Shown here piece after piece: positions 42,962-51,319 of a DNA stretch of 64,000 nt. The stretch is from Acidobacteriota bacterium (lineage in GTDB: Bacteria > Acidobacteriota > Polarisedimenticolia > JBFMGF01): positions 1 to 64,000 of the forward strand of contig JBFMGF010000029.1 of the NCBI GenBank assembly GCA_040752675.1, read 5' to 3'. Position 1 is the first letter of the stretch. The number at the start of each line of letters is the position of its first letter. The notes below the pieces were generated by a model. That model had not been told where the DNA came from. It did not search any database and was given only the letters and a program-made list of their open reading frames with translations. The translations under genes and the position numbers were made by a program.

Positions 42962-43750
42962 TTGGATATTATTTTCCTGAGATTTTATATCGGATTCTAT
43001 TTTCTGGCGGCTGTGACATCCTTCACAGGTGCTTTCTCAACCAAAAAATGGCTGAAAATACTGACACCCATCTTAGCAGCATTTGGCTTTGCCTTCCATT
43101 TTGCCGCCATCCATCAGAGAGGTGTTTCCATGGGGAGATTCCCGCTTTCCAACTTGCATGAATTTCTCTGTTTCCTCTCATGGGCTATCATCTTAGTTTA
43201 TCTGATCAGTTACATCCGATATAAGATCGATGTCCTTGGTACCGTTCTTATCCCCATGAGCCTGGTTCTCCTCTTCACATGCAACATGCTGGTGAAGGAT
43301 GTCATCCCTATCCCTTCCGCCCAGCAACCTATCTGGTTCCTTTTCCATGTGACCGTTGCGACTCTGGGAGTGGCGGCACTGTTCCTCGCATTTGCGGGAA
43401 GCCTCTTCTACCTCCTTCAGGATCATATCCTCAAGAAGAGGAAACGGAGCCATCTTTTTAAATTCATGCCTTCGATCGAGTCCTGCGACAGAATCGGCTT
43501 TCAATCGCTTCTCTGGGGATTCGCGCTTTTGACTTTGGCGATCATTTCAGGAGCTGTGTGGAGCGCTAATGTAAGGAACGCCTTCTGGGTCTGGCAGACC
43601 AAGGAAACTTTCTCGCTCGTGGCCTGGATCATCGTGGCCGTTGCGCTTTACGCCAGATTGGTGAAAGGATGGAGAGGAAAGAGATCGGCTTATCTCACCA
43701 TCCTTGGTTTCATGGCAGGCCTTATCATCATGTTTGGAGTCAATCCATAA
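42962..43750 (+). CDS. ccsA: CcsA/HemX-type cytochrome c biogenesis membrane protein
   Basis: Integral membrane protein with about eight hydrophobic segments. The tryptophan-rich motif SANVRNAFWVWQTKETFSLVAW, near residue 215, is the CcsA/HemX version of the haem-handling WWD region. Its place directly before hemA fits the HemX group, members of which affect glutamyl-tRNA reductase levels or haem export. I chose the TTG at 42962, with AAAAGGA six bases upstream, over the TTG at 42917. 262 residues. The hemA ATG begins two bases after its stop. Confidence 0.88.
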   Translation: MDIIFLRFYIGFYFLAAVTSFTGAFSTKKWLKILTPILAAFGFAFHFAAIHQRGVSMGRFPLSNLHEFLCFLSWAIILVYLISYIRYKIDVLGTVLIPMSLVLLFTCNMLVKDVIPIPSAQQPIWFLFHVTVATLGVAALFLAFAGSLFYLLQDHILKKRKRSHLFKFMPSIESCDRIGFQSLLWGFALLTLAIISGAVWSANVRNAFWVWQTKETFSLVAWIIVAVALYARLVKGWRGKRSAYLTILGFMAGLIIMFGVNP

Positions 43751-43752
43751 GA

Positions 43753-45063
43753 ATGGCGATTGTCGTAGTTGGCGAAAATCATAAGAGCGCCCCGCTTGCT
43801 GTAAGAGAAAGGCTGGCCTTCACCGAAAGTCAGATTAGAGAATCCATAACAGCCCTAAAGGCAATGGATGGGGTGGAGGAGTGCATCATCCTGTCCACCT
43901 GCAACAGGGTTGAGGTCATCGCGAACTCTGACCATGATCGGGGAATCTACTCCATCCAGAAATTCCTCTGCGACTATCATGGCCTCTCCCCGGAGGATTT
44001 CAAGAAGTACAGCTACCGTTACGTTGGAAAAGAGGCGATCAACCACATCTTTAAGGTCACCTCGAGCCTTGATTCCATGATCGTTGGAGAACCGCAGATC
44101 CTTGGGCAGGTAAAATCAGCTTACAGCCTGGCAAAGGAATTGAACGCTACCGGGATCATCCTGGACAAGTTGTTTCAGAAAGCTTTCTCCATAGCAAAGA
44201 GAGTGAGGAGCGAGACGGGGATAGCAAAAAGTGCCGTCTCGGTCGGTTACGCGGCCGTCGAGCTTGCAAAGAAGATCTTTGGCGATCTCACAGGGAAGTC
44301 CATTATGATCCTCGGCGCCGGCGAGATGAGCGAGCTTGCGGCAACGCATCTGGTAAGAAACGGCATCACAGCGGTCTTTGTCTCAAACAGAACATTCCAG
44401 AGAGCGGTGGAGCTAGCAGAGATGTTCAATGGAATCGCCATCAACTATGATGAATTCCTAACATACATGGAGAAAGTAGATATCGTGATCAGCTCCACGG
44501 CGGCACCACATTACATCATCAAGAAAGAAGACGCTTACAGGATCATTAAACTTCGGAGGGGAAGGCCGCTCTTTATCATCGACATCGCCGTTCCGCGAGA
44601 CGTTGACCCCGGGGTGAACGAGGTCGACAACATCTACCTATACGACATCGACAACCTTCAAGAGGTCGTCAATGGGAACATCGAGGAGAGGAAAAACCAA
44701 GCTGAAATCGCGGAGAAGATCCTTGCCGAGGAAACGAAGGCCTTTGAGAAATGGCTTTCCGTCCTTGCTGTTACGCCGACCATTGCTCAGCTCAAGAACA
44801 AATTATACAAGATAGGGAGGGAAGAACTTGAGAGGTTCTCAGGGAAGCTCGGAGCATCATCGCCGGAGCAGATACAAAGGCTAGAGCATCTTGTCTTCTC
44901 CATCATCAATAAGATCCTGCATGCGCCGCTCAGCAATCTCAAGATATCAGCGAATAGCGAGAATGCCGTGGACCTGATCGATCGGTACGAGAAGATCTTC
45001 GGACTTGCTAATGAGGAAGGCGATAAGAGCAGGCAGAACGGTGAAGCACGACATGGAAAATAA
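43753..45063 (+). CDS. hemA: Glutamyl-tRNA reductase
   Basis: First committed step of C5 tetrapyrrole synthesis: glutamyl-tRNA to glutamate-1-semialdehyde with NADPH. The active cysteine lies in CIILSTCNRVEV. VTSSLDSMIVGEPQILGQVKSAY and the NADPH motif MILGAGEMSELAATHL follow, and a helical dimerisation C-terminus ends the protein. I chose the ATG at 43753, two bases after the ccsA stop; the upstream frame is a shadow of ccsA. 436 residues. It is cotranscribed with hemC and cobA/hemD. Confidence 0.96.
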   Translation: MAIVVVGENHKSAPLAVRERLAFTESQIRESITALKAMDGVEECIILSTCNRVEVIANSDHDRGIYSIQKFLCDYHGLSPEDFKKYSYRYVGKEAINHIFKVTSSLDSMIVGEPQILGQVKSAYSLAKELNATGIILDKLFQKAFSIAKRVRSETGIAKSAVSVGYAAVELAKKIFGDLTGKSIMILGAGEMSELAATHLVRNGITAVFVSNRTFQRAVELAEMFNGIAINYDEFLTYMEKVDIVISSTAAPHYIIKKEDAYRIIKLRRGRPLFIIDIAVPRDVDPGVNEVDNIYLYDIDNLQEVVNGNIEERKNQAEIAEKILAEETKAFEKWLSVLAVTPTIAQLKNKLYKIGREELERFSGKLGASSPEQIQRLEHLVFSIINKILHAPLSNLKISANSENAVDLIDRYEKIFGLANEEGDKSRQNGEARHGK

Positions 45064-45075
45064 CTTTTTACTATT

Positions 45076-46008
45076 ATGAGGGAGAGAACTTACAGGATAG
45101 GTACACGCGGAAGCCCCCTGGCTCTCTATCAGGCTAATCTTGTCATGGAAAGGCTCGCAGAGAAGTTTAAAGAGATCAAGATGGAGGTGAAGGTCATCAA
45201 AACAAGAGGAGATGTCTATCGCGAAGCACCGCTTGATCGGATAGGAAGCACAGGTGCCTTTGTCAAGGAGATACAGGAAGCCCTCTTATCAGAAGAGGTG
45301 GATCTTGCAGTTCACAGCATGAAAGATCTGCCCACCGAAGAGATCGACGGGTTGAGACTGGCTGCAGTTCTTGAACGGGGAAGCGTGTCCGACGCTCTCA
45401 TTACGAGGAATGGATCAAATCTGGATGATCTCCCCGCGGGTTCCGTGATAGGGACGGGGAGCGTGAGAAGGAAAGCTCAGATAATGGCGAGGCGACCGGA
45501 CATAGAGTGCAGGTTGCTGCGCGGAAATGTGGACACGAGGCTCAGGAAATTGAAAAGCGGCGACTATGATGCCATCATTCTCAGCTATGCAGGCATGGAG
45601 AGGCTCAAAATTAAAGATGTAAGGTACTCGCTCCTCCTGGATAACGGTTTCCTGCCGGCAGTGGGTCAGGGAGCCATAGGCGTTGAGGTCAGGGATAATG
45701 ACAGCGAGTCAGTCGACGTCGTTTCTGCCATTAATCATCACGAGACGTTCCTCTCCGTCATTGCGGAGAGAAACTTCTTGAAGAGGCTTGGAGGCGGATG
45801 CATTGCCCCCATCGCTGCCTTTGCAAAGGTCCATTCCGGAAGAATGACTCTCAAAAGTGTGATCACATCGCCTGACGGGTCCAGGATGTTGAAAGATCAT
45901 ATCGAAGGAGAAGTCGAAGAGGAAGCAGATGCTGCAAATCTTGGGAAGAAGCTTGCAGAATTACTCATCGCGAGGGGCGCAGAGGAGATACTCGGGAAAA
46001 GAATCTGA
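45076..46008 (+). CDS. hemC: Porphobilinogen deaminase (hydroxymethylbilane synthase)
   Basis: Joins four porphobilinogen units to hydroxymethylbilane. The protein starts RIGTRGSPLALYQANLV. VHSMKDLPTE, GSVRRKAQ and RGNVDTRLRKL carry the substrate-binding arginines. The dipyrromethane cofactor cysteine lies in LGGGCIAPIAAFA. 310 residues, normal. It follows hemA by 12 bases. hemB is not in the window. Confidence 0.96.
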   Translation: MRERTYRIGTRGSPLALYQANLVMERLAEKFKEIKMEVKVIKTRGDVYREAPLDRIGSTGAFVKEIQEALLSEEVDLAVHSMKDLPTEEIDGLRLAAVLERGSVSDALITRNGSNLDDLPAGSVIGTGSVRRKAQIMARRPDIECRLLRGNVDTRLRKLKSGDYDAIILSYAGMERLKIKDVRYSLLLDNGFLPAVGQGAIGVEVRDNDSESVDVVSAINHHETFLSVIAERNFLKRLGGGCIAPIAAFAKVHSGRMTLKSVITSPDGSRMLKDHIEGEVEEEADAANLGKKLAELLIARGAEEILGKRI

Positions 46009-46029
46009 AATTGGTTGGAAGGTTTTAGA

Positions 46030-47577
46030 ATGAGTAGAAAGAAAGGAAAGGTTTTTCTGGCAGGAGCGGGGCCGGGAGACCCTGATCTTATCACGGTGAA
46101 AGCAATGGAGGAGATATCCACCGCCGATTGCATCATATATGATTTTCTTGCACCGGCGGAGCTTCTGAAACACGCAAAGCCAGATGCCGAGCTGCTCTAT
46201 GTTGGGAAAAAGGGTGGCAGCCACACGCTTCCTCAGAAAGAGATCGGCAAGCTGATTGTCGGAAAGGCCAAAGAGGGGAAGGTCGTAGTTAGGCTGAAAG
46301 GAGGTGACCCCTTCATCTTCGGCAGGGGAGGAGAGGAAGCAGAGGAGTTGAAAAGGGACCGGGTAGATTTTGAAGTGATACCAGGCGTGACATCCGGGAT
46401 TGCTGCCGCAACCTATGCGGGAATACCCCTTACCCATCGGCAGTACGCTTCGTCGGTTTCCTTCATCACGGGGCATGAGGATGAGGAGAAAGCAGAGAGC
46501 ACAATGGACTGGGACAAGTTGGCGATGGGAGCGGATACGCTTGTCATCTTCATGGGGTTCAAGAAGCTTGAAGAGAATATAAAGCAGATGATAAATGCTG
46601 GAAGAAGCCCGAGGACACCTGCCGCCATGATCATGTGGGGGACTAAGCCTTTCCAGAAGACAGCCGTTTCGACGCTTGCCAGAATCGCTGCAGAGGCAAG
46701 GAGAAAAGGGTTGAAGGCACCCGTCATTCTCGTCGTAGGTAGCGTTGTAAAACTGAGAAACCGACTGAAATGGTTCGAGAATAAACCTCTATTCGGAAAG
46801 ACAATCGTAGTGACTAGATCGGGAATGCAGGCAAGCGAGTTCTCGAAGTACCTGAGGAAGATGGGAGCCAATGTAATCGAATTTCCGACCATTGATATCG
46901 TGCCTCCCTCTTCATGGATGGAAGTCGATAGAGCAATCGATGATCTCCTATCCTACGATATCATCATCTTCACAAGCATCAATGGAGTGGAGTTCTTCTT
47001 CAACAGGATGCAGGAGAAGGGGAAGGATTCGAGGTTTCTGGGGAATGCGAAGGTTATTGCCATTGGACCTGCAACCGCGGAAGCGCTCCGCGGGAGAGGC
47101 ATCATGGCTGATGCCGTTCCTTCGGAGTACAGAGCCGAGGGAATCCTCGAGAGCATCGGGAGGTTCAGCCCGCAAGGGAAGAAAATCCTCATCCCGAGAG
47201 CCGAGGTCGCCAGAGGGCTTCTAAAAGAAAAGCTCGAAGAGTGCGGCGCAAGAGTTGATATCGTGGTCGTTTACAAGAATGTCGTCCCGCAGGAGGGATT
47301 TGACTGTTTGAAGAGAAAGTTTGAGAAGAATGAGATTGACATGGTCACATTTACGAGTTCATCGACCGTGTCCAACTTCACGCGCATTGTCGGCAAAGAT
47401 TTCATCAAAAAACATATGAAGCATGTCAGCATTGCCTCCATAGGGCCAATAACTTCGGAGACGATCCGCTCGCTTGGGATGAAGATCGACACGATGGCGA
47501 AAAAATACACGATCCCATCCCTGACAGATTCTATTGTAAGATACTTCCAGAAACAACCCAGGGAGAAGGGAAGATGA
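46030..47577 (+). CDS. cobA-hemD: Fused uroporphyrinogen-III C-methyltransferase / uroporphyrinogen-III synthase
   Basis: Two-domain enzyme. Residues 1 to about 250 are a SAM-dependent tetrapyrrole methylase (VFLAGAGPGDPDLITVKA, RLKGGDPFIFGRGGEEAEEL, GVTSGIAAATYAGIPLTHR). The rest is HemD (GKTIVVTRSGMQASEFSKYL, ITSETIRSLG). Hydroxymethylbilane is closed to uroporphyrinogen III and then methylated to precorrin-2, leading to sirohaem, cobalamin or haem by the alternative route. I chose the ATG at 46030 with GGAAGG seven bases upstream, not the TTG at 46015. Such fusions are common in Acidobacteria, Deltaproteobacteria and Firmicutes. Confidence 0.94.
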   Translation: MSRKKGKVFLAGAGPGDPDLITVKAMEEISTADCIIYDFLAPAELLKHAKPDAELLYVGKKGGSHTLPQKEIGKLIVGKAKEGKVVVRLKGGDPFIFGRGGEEAEELKRDRVDFEVIPGVTSGIAAATYAGIPLTHRQYASSVSFITGHEDEEKAESTMDWDKLAMGADTLVIFMGFKKLEENIKQMINAGRSPRTPAAMIMWGTKPFQKTAVSTLARIAAEARRKGLKAPVILVVGSVVKLRNRLKWFENKPLFGKTIVVTRSGMQASEFSKYLRKMGANVIEFPTIDIVPPSSWMEVDRAIDDLLSYDIIIFTSINGVEFFFNRMQEKGKDSRFLGNAKVIAIGPATAEALRGRGIMADAVPSEYRAEGILESIGRFSPQGKKILIPRAEVARGLLKEKLEECGARVDIVVVYKNVVPQEGFDCLKRKFEKNEIDMVTFTSSSTVSNFTRIVGKDFIKKHMKHVSIASIGPITSETIRSLGMKIDTMAKKYTIPSLTDSIVRYFQKQPREKGR

Positions 47578-47623
47578 GTTTAAGCGACTTACAGAAGAAG
47601 AGGGTAATGAAGGAGGGATTGCA

Positions 47624-48178
47624 ATGATTAGAGAGGAAGCGTTGAGTCTGCTGAAAGAGAAGATCAGGAGCGACGTTCTCATCAAGCACAGCCTGGCAAC
47701 AGAGGCCATCATGGTCAAACTTGCCGAAGTCCTCGGAGAGGACAAGGAAAAATGGGGACTCTGCGGTCTGCTTCATGACCTTGATTTTGAGGAAACCAAG
47801 GATAATGCGCCCAACCACACGCTGGTCACATCGGAGATCCTTCTCAAAAAGGAAATTCCTGAAGATATAATCGTTGCCATCCAGGAGCACAACGCAGAAG
47901 CGATCGGGAGGACGAGAGAAACAAAGATGGGGATCGCGTTGACGGCCTCCGAGTCAATTACGGGCCTCATCGTGGCAACAACGCTAGTTCTCCCAGATAG
48001 GAGGCTTGGCAGCCTCAATCCTAACTCCGTCCGGAAGAGAATGAAGGAAAAAGCCTTCGCCAAGAATGTCAGCCGCGAATCGATCCTGGAGTGCGAACGG
48101 ATCGGTCAACCGCTGGAGCGTTTCATCGAGCTCAGCGTCGACGCAATGCGCGGAATCTCCGACATCCTCGGCCTCTAA
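47624..48178 (+). CDS. HD-domain (HDIG-type) protein
   Basis: Single HD domain of 184 residues. The metal ligands are His in KHSLATEAIM, the HD pair in GLLHDLDFEE, His in NHTLVTSE, His in IQEHNAEAIG and Asp-equivalent residues in LTASESITGLI. HDIG proteins are phosphohydrolases of uncertain substrate. AGGAGGG lies six bases before the ATG. It follows the haem operon by 46 bases and may be cotranscribed, but no link to haem synthesis is established. Confidence 0.85.
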   Translation: MIREEALSLLKEKIRSDVLIKHSLATEAIMVKLAEVLGEDKEKWGLCGLLHDLDFEETKDNAPNHTLVTSEILLKKEIPEDIIVAIQEHNAEAIGRTRETKMGIALTASESITGLIVATTLVLPDRRLGSLNPNSVRKRMKEKAFAKNVSRESILECERIGQPLERFIELSVDAMRGISDILGL

Positions 48179-48204
48179 TAGCTTTCTTCCTATCCTGCAA
48201 AATC

Positions 48205-48233
48205 TTGACATGTCTTAAATCCCTGTGTTAGTT
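48205..48233 (+). promoter_or_regulatory. gcv operon promoter
   Basis: A perfect TTGACA (48205-48210) is followed 17 bases later by TTAGTT (48228-48233). The leader to the gcvT ATG is about 50 bases, too short for a glycine riboswitch. Confidence 0.5.
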
Positions 48234-48288
48234 TATGCATTCATTAAATCAATAATAGCTTCACTCAACTTTTATTCTTTTTGAGACC

Positions 48289-49377
48289 ATGATCAGGAAG
48301 ACCCCCTTAAACGAGATCCACAAAAAGCTTGGCGCGAGGATGATCGAGTTCGTGGGATGGGAAATGCCTGTGCAGTATTCCGGTGTCATCGAAGAGCACA
48401 ACGCCGTGCGGGGAAAAGCAGGGCTCTTCGACGTGAGCCACATGGGGGAGATTCAGATCAGGGGAAGAGATGCCCTCGCCTTCGTTCAGAAGATCACCTG
48501 CAACGATGCTTCCAAGCTCACGGTCGGGAAGGTTCAATACTCGGCCTTAGTCTATCCTCAGGGGACATTCGTCGACGACATCCTTGTTTACAGGATCTCC
48601 GATGATGAATTTATGCTCTGCGTGAACGCCGCCAACACTAACAAGGACTACGAGTGGATCAGGAATCATCTAAACGGTAGCGTCGAAGCCGTAAACCGGA
48701 GCACTGAATACTCGCAAATCGCCATTCAGGGTCCTCTCGCACAGGAGATCCTTTCTTCCTTTGTAAACGCAGACCTCACCAGCATCGGCTATTATAGGTT
48801 TGCGATGGGGAAGGTTGGAAAGTGGGATGCCATCATCTCTAGGACAGGGTACACCGGAGAAGACGGCTTTGAGATATACTCCTCACCGGAATCGGCTCCT
48901 GACATCTGGAATATGCTCTATGAGGCGGGAACACCGAAAGGGCTGAAGGCGGCAGGACTTGCAGCGCGTGATACGCTCAGGCTCGAGGCGAAGATGGCCC
49001 TTTACGGGAACGACATCGATGACACTACTACGGTCCTGGAAGCAGACCTCATGTTTATTCTGAAGATGGAGAAGGGGAATTTCATCGGTCGTGAGGCTCT
49101 TCAAAAGCAGATGAACGAGGGGATCAAGAGGAAGCTTGTTGGTTTTGAGGTTACTGGAAAGGGAATTGCGAGGCATGGCTACCAAGCATATGCCGGCGAT
49201 AGGAAAGTCGGAATGGTTACGAGTGGGACATTCGCCCCTTATCTGCAGAAAAGCATTGGCCTCATATATCTTCCCCTGGAGATGACTGCTGTGGGAATGG
49301 AGTTTGAGATCGACATCAGAGGGAAACGAACGAAAGCCATAGTCGTCCCGACCCCTTTCTACAAGCGGAAGAAATAA
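48289..49377 (+). CDS. gcvT: Glycine cleavage system T protein (aminomethyltransferase)
   Basis: Transfers the methylene of the aminomethyl-lipoyl H protein to tetrahydrofolate and releases ammonia. The start KTPLNEIHKKLGARMIEFVGWEMPVQYSG, the folate-pocket segment LFDVSHMGEI and RTGYTGEDGFEIY are family signatures. 362 residues, normal. It is the first gene of gcvT-gcvH-gcvPA-gcvPB. Confidence 0.96.
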   Translation: MIRKTPLNEIHKKLGARMIEFVGWEMPVQYSGVIEEHNAVRGKAGLFDVSHMGEIQIRGRDALAFVQKITCNDASKLTVGKVQYSALVYPQGTFVDDILVYRISDDEFMLCVNAANTNKDYEWIRNHLNGSVEAVNRSTEYSQIAIQGPLAQEILSSFVNADLTSIGYYRFAMGKVGKWDAIISRTGYTGEDGFEIYSSPESAPDIWNMLYEAGTPKGLKAAGLAARDTLRLEAKMALYGNDIDDTTTVLEADLMFILKMEKGNFIGREALQKQMNEGIKRKLVGFEVTGKGIARHGYQAYAGDRKVGMVTSGTFAPYLQKSIGLIYLPLEMTAVGMEFEIDIRGKRTKAIVVPTPFYKRKK

Positions 49378-49492
49378 AGATGAGAGAATAAGGAGCAAGA
49401 GAAAGCAAGAAAATAAGAAAAAGTAAAGAGTCATAAGAAAGAAGAGCGAAAAAGATCATGAAGAAGGGAAAGGGAAGACATTAAAAGGGGAA

Positions 49493-49888
49493 ATGGCGAT
49501 GAAGCATGAGAGTTATAGGTTTACAGAAGAGCATGAGTGGGTATCTGTGAAGGGTGGAATGGGGATCGTGGGGATCACCGATTATGCCCAGAAACAGCTC
49601 GGGGATATAGTATATGTAGAACTCCCCGAAGTCGGAAGGATGGTCGAGAAGGGAAAAGAGATAGGCTCCATCGAATCGGTTAAGGCTGTAGCCGATATTT
49701 ATTCTCCTGTCACAGGTGAGGTTCTATTGGTGAACGAAGCACTTCAGAGCGCGCCTGATCTTCTGAATAGGGACCCTTACGGTGAAGGTTGGATCGCAAA
49801 GATCAGTCTCGCTGATCCCGGTGAGATTTCATCTCTCATGGATCTTACAAGCTATGAGAAGTTTGTTGAAGAGGAAGCGAAGAAATGA
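49493..49888 (+). CDS. gcvH: Glycine cleavage system H protein
   Basis: Lipoyl carrier that shuttles the aminomethyl group among P, T and L proteins. The lipoylated lysine lies in GSIESVKAVADIYSPV, and the start YRFTEEHEWV is canonical. 131 residues. The ATG at 49493 or the one two codons later may be used, both after AAAAGGGG. The stop overlaps gcvPA by four bases (ATGA). The 115 bases before it are about 86% purine on this strand. Confidence 0.96.
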   Translation: MAMKHESYRFTEEHEWVSVKGGMGIVGITDYAQKQLGDIVYVELPEVGRMVEKGKEIGSIESVKAVADIYSPVTGEVLLVNEALQSAPDLLNRDPYGEGWIAKISLADPGEISSLMDLTSYEKFVEEEAKK

Positions 49889-51231
49889 GATACCTTCCGT
49901 GCAATGAGCAGGATCGTGGTGAGATGCTCAGGAGGATCGGCACCGGCTCCATTGATGATCTCTTTAAGTCCATTCCGGAGAGACTACTGGTCAAGGGGAA
50001 GCTGCAGCTTCCAGAGCCGCTTTCCGAGCTGGAGCTTGTGCAATACATGGAGTTTCTTGCCTCTGAAAATAAGACGGTCAAGCAGCTTGTATCGTTTCTT
50101 GGCGCCGGTTCCTACAATCATTACATTCCCGCCGCCGTTGATCACCTGATCTCCCGATCTGAATTCTATACCTCCTACACGCCCTATCAGCCCGAGGTGA
50201 GCCAGGGAACTCTCCAGGCCATCTTCGAGTACCAGACGATGGCCTGCATGCTGACCGGCATGGATGTCGCCAACGCCTCACTCTATGATGGAGGGACGGC
50301 CCTTGCCGAGGGGATACTGATGGCTTCGAGGGTCGCTAACCGAAAGAAGATCCTCGTGTCTAGTCTCATCCATCCGGAATATCTTCGTGTCGTGAGGACG
50401 TACATCAATAATCTCGATCTGGATCTCCAGACCGTATCACACGGCATGGATGGAAGGATAGACTTGGACGAGCTGGAAAAGAATATTGACAGAGAAACCT
50501 TTGCCATTGCCATACAGAATCCCAACTTCTTTGGATGCATAGAGAAGATCGACAGGGTTGCGAAGATAGCGTCCGACAAGGAGATCCTCCTTATAGTTTC
50601 AACGCCGGAAGCTTTTTCCTTTGGGATTCTGAGGAGCCCGGGTGAGCTTGGTGCCGATATAGCCGTAGGAGAAGCTCAGTCGTTCGGCAACCCAATGTCG
50701 TTCGGGGGTCCCTACCTTGGTTTCATGGCGGCTAAAGAGAAATTCGTGAGGCAGATGCCGGGGAGACTGGTCGGAGAAACGGTGGATGCCGATGGAAAGA
50801 GAGGCTTCGTCCTCACCCTGTCGACGAGGGAACAGCACATCAGACGGGAAAAGGCTACTTCGAACATCTGCACGAACGAAGGGTTATGCGCCCTATCTGC
50901 AGCCATCCATATGGCCCTCCTTGGCAGGAAGGGGCTCATGGAGATCGCGCGTCTCAACATGCTCAAGACAGCTTTGGCGAAGCAGATGCTCTCTGAAGTG
51001 CCGGGCTGCTATATCCCGTTTTCCGCGCCGGTTTTTAACGAATTCGTTCTTGAACTTCCTGTCGAAGCGGGTGTGATCTCCGATCGGATGCTGGAACATG
51101 GATTCATAGCCGGACTTCCTATGAAGCCTTTCTTCCCTGAAATGGAGAACTGCCTTCTATTATGTTTCACGGAGATGAATTCGAAGATTGAGATCGAGCG
51201 CTTTAGAGAAATCCTCGAGAGGATCATATAA
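49885..51231 (+). CDS. gcvPA: Glycine dehydrogenase (decarboxylating) subunit 1
   Basis: N-terminal half of the split P protein, which decarboxylates glycine with PLP. It begins MRYLPCNEQDRGEMLRRIG and has the family stretches SFLGAGSYNHYIPAAVD, TPYQPEVSQGTLQAIFEYQTM and NASLYDGGTALAEGILMA. 448 residues. It forms a heterotetramer with the product of the next gene, which carries the PLP lysine. The start overlaps the gcvH stop. Confidence 0.96.
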   Translation: MRYLPCNEQDRGEMLRRIGTGSIDDLFKSIPERLLVKGKLQLPEPLSELELVQYMEFLASENKTVKQLVSFLGAGSYNHYIPAAVDHLISRSEFYTSYTPYQPEVSQGTLQAIFEYQTMACMLTGMDVANASLYDGGTALAEGILMASRVANRKKILVSSLIHPEYLRVVRTYINNLDLDLQTVSHGMDGRIDLDELEKNIDRETFAIAIQNPNFFGCIEKIDRVAKIASDKEILLIVSTPEAFSFGILRSPGELGADIAVGEAQSFGNPMSFGGPYLGFMAAKEKFVRQMPGRLVGETVDADGKRGFVLTLSTREQHIRREKATSNICTNEGLCALSAAIHMALLGRKGLMEIARLNMLKTALAKQMLSEVPGCYIPFSAPVFNEFVLELPVEAGVISDRMLEHGFIAGLPMKPFFPEMENCLLLCFTEMNSKIEIERFREILERII

Positions 51232-51319
51232 AACAATAATGGTCTATGAGGAAAGGACTGATAATGTGAAAGTCGCGTAAAAGTTCAGCGAATAATGCGC
51301 GATGATAGGATCATATTGG

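Noticed and set aside
43669-43752. N-terminal extension of hemA into ccsA
   Set aside because: The extra residues are a shadow of the ccsA 3' end; family homology begins at MAIVVVGENHKSAP.
48179-48288. A glycine riboswitch upstream of gcvT
   Set aside because: Only about 110 bases separate the genes and the leader after the predicted promoter is about 50 bases; I see no tandem aptamer pattern.
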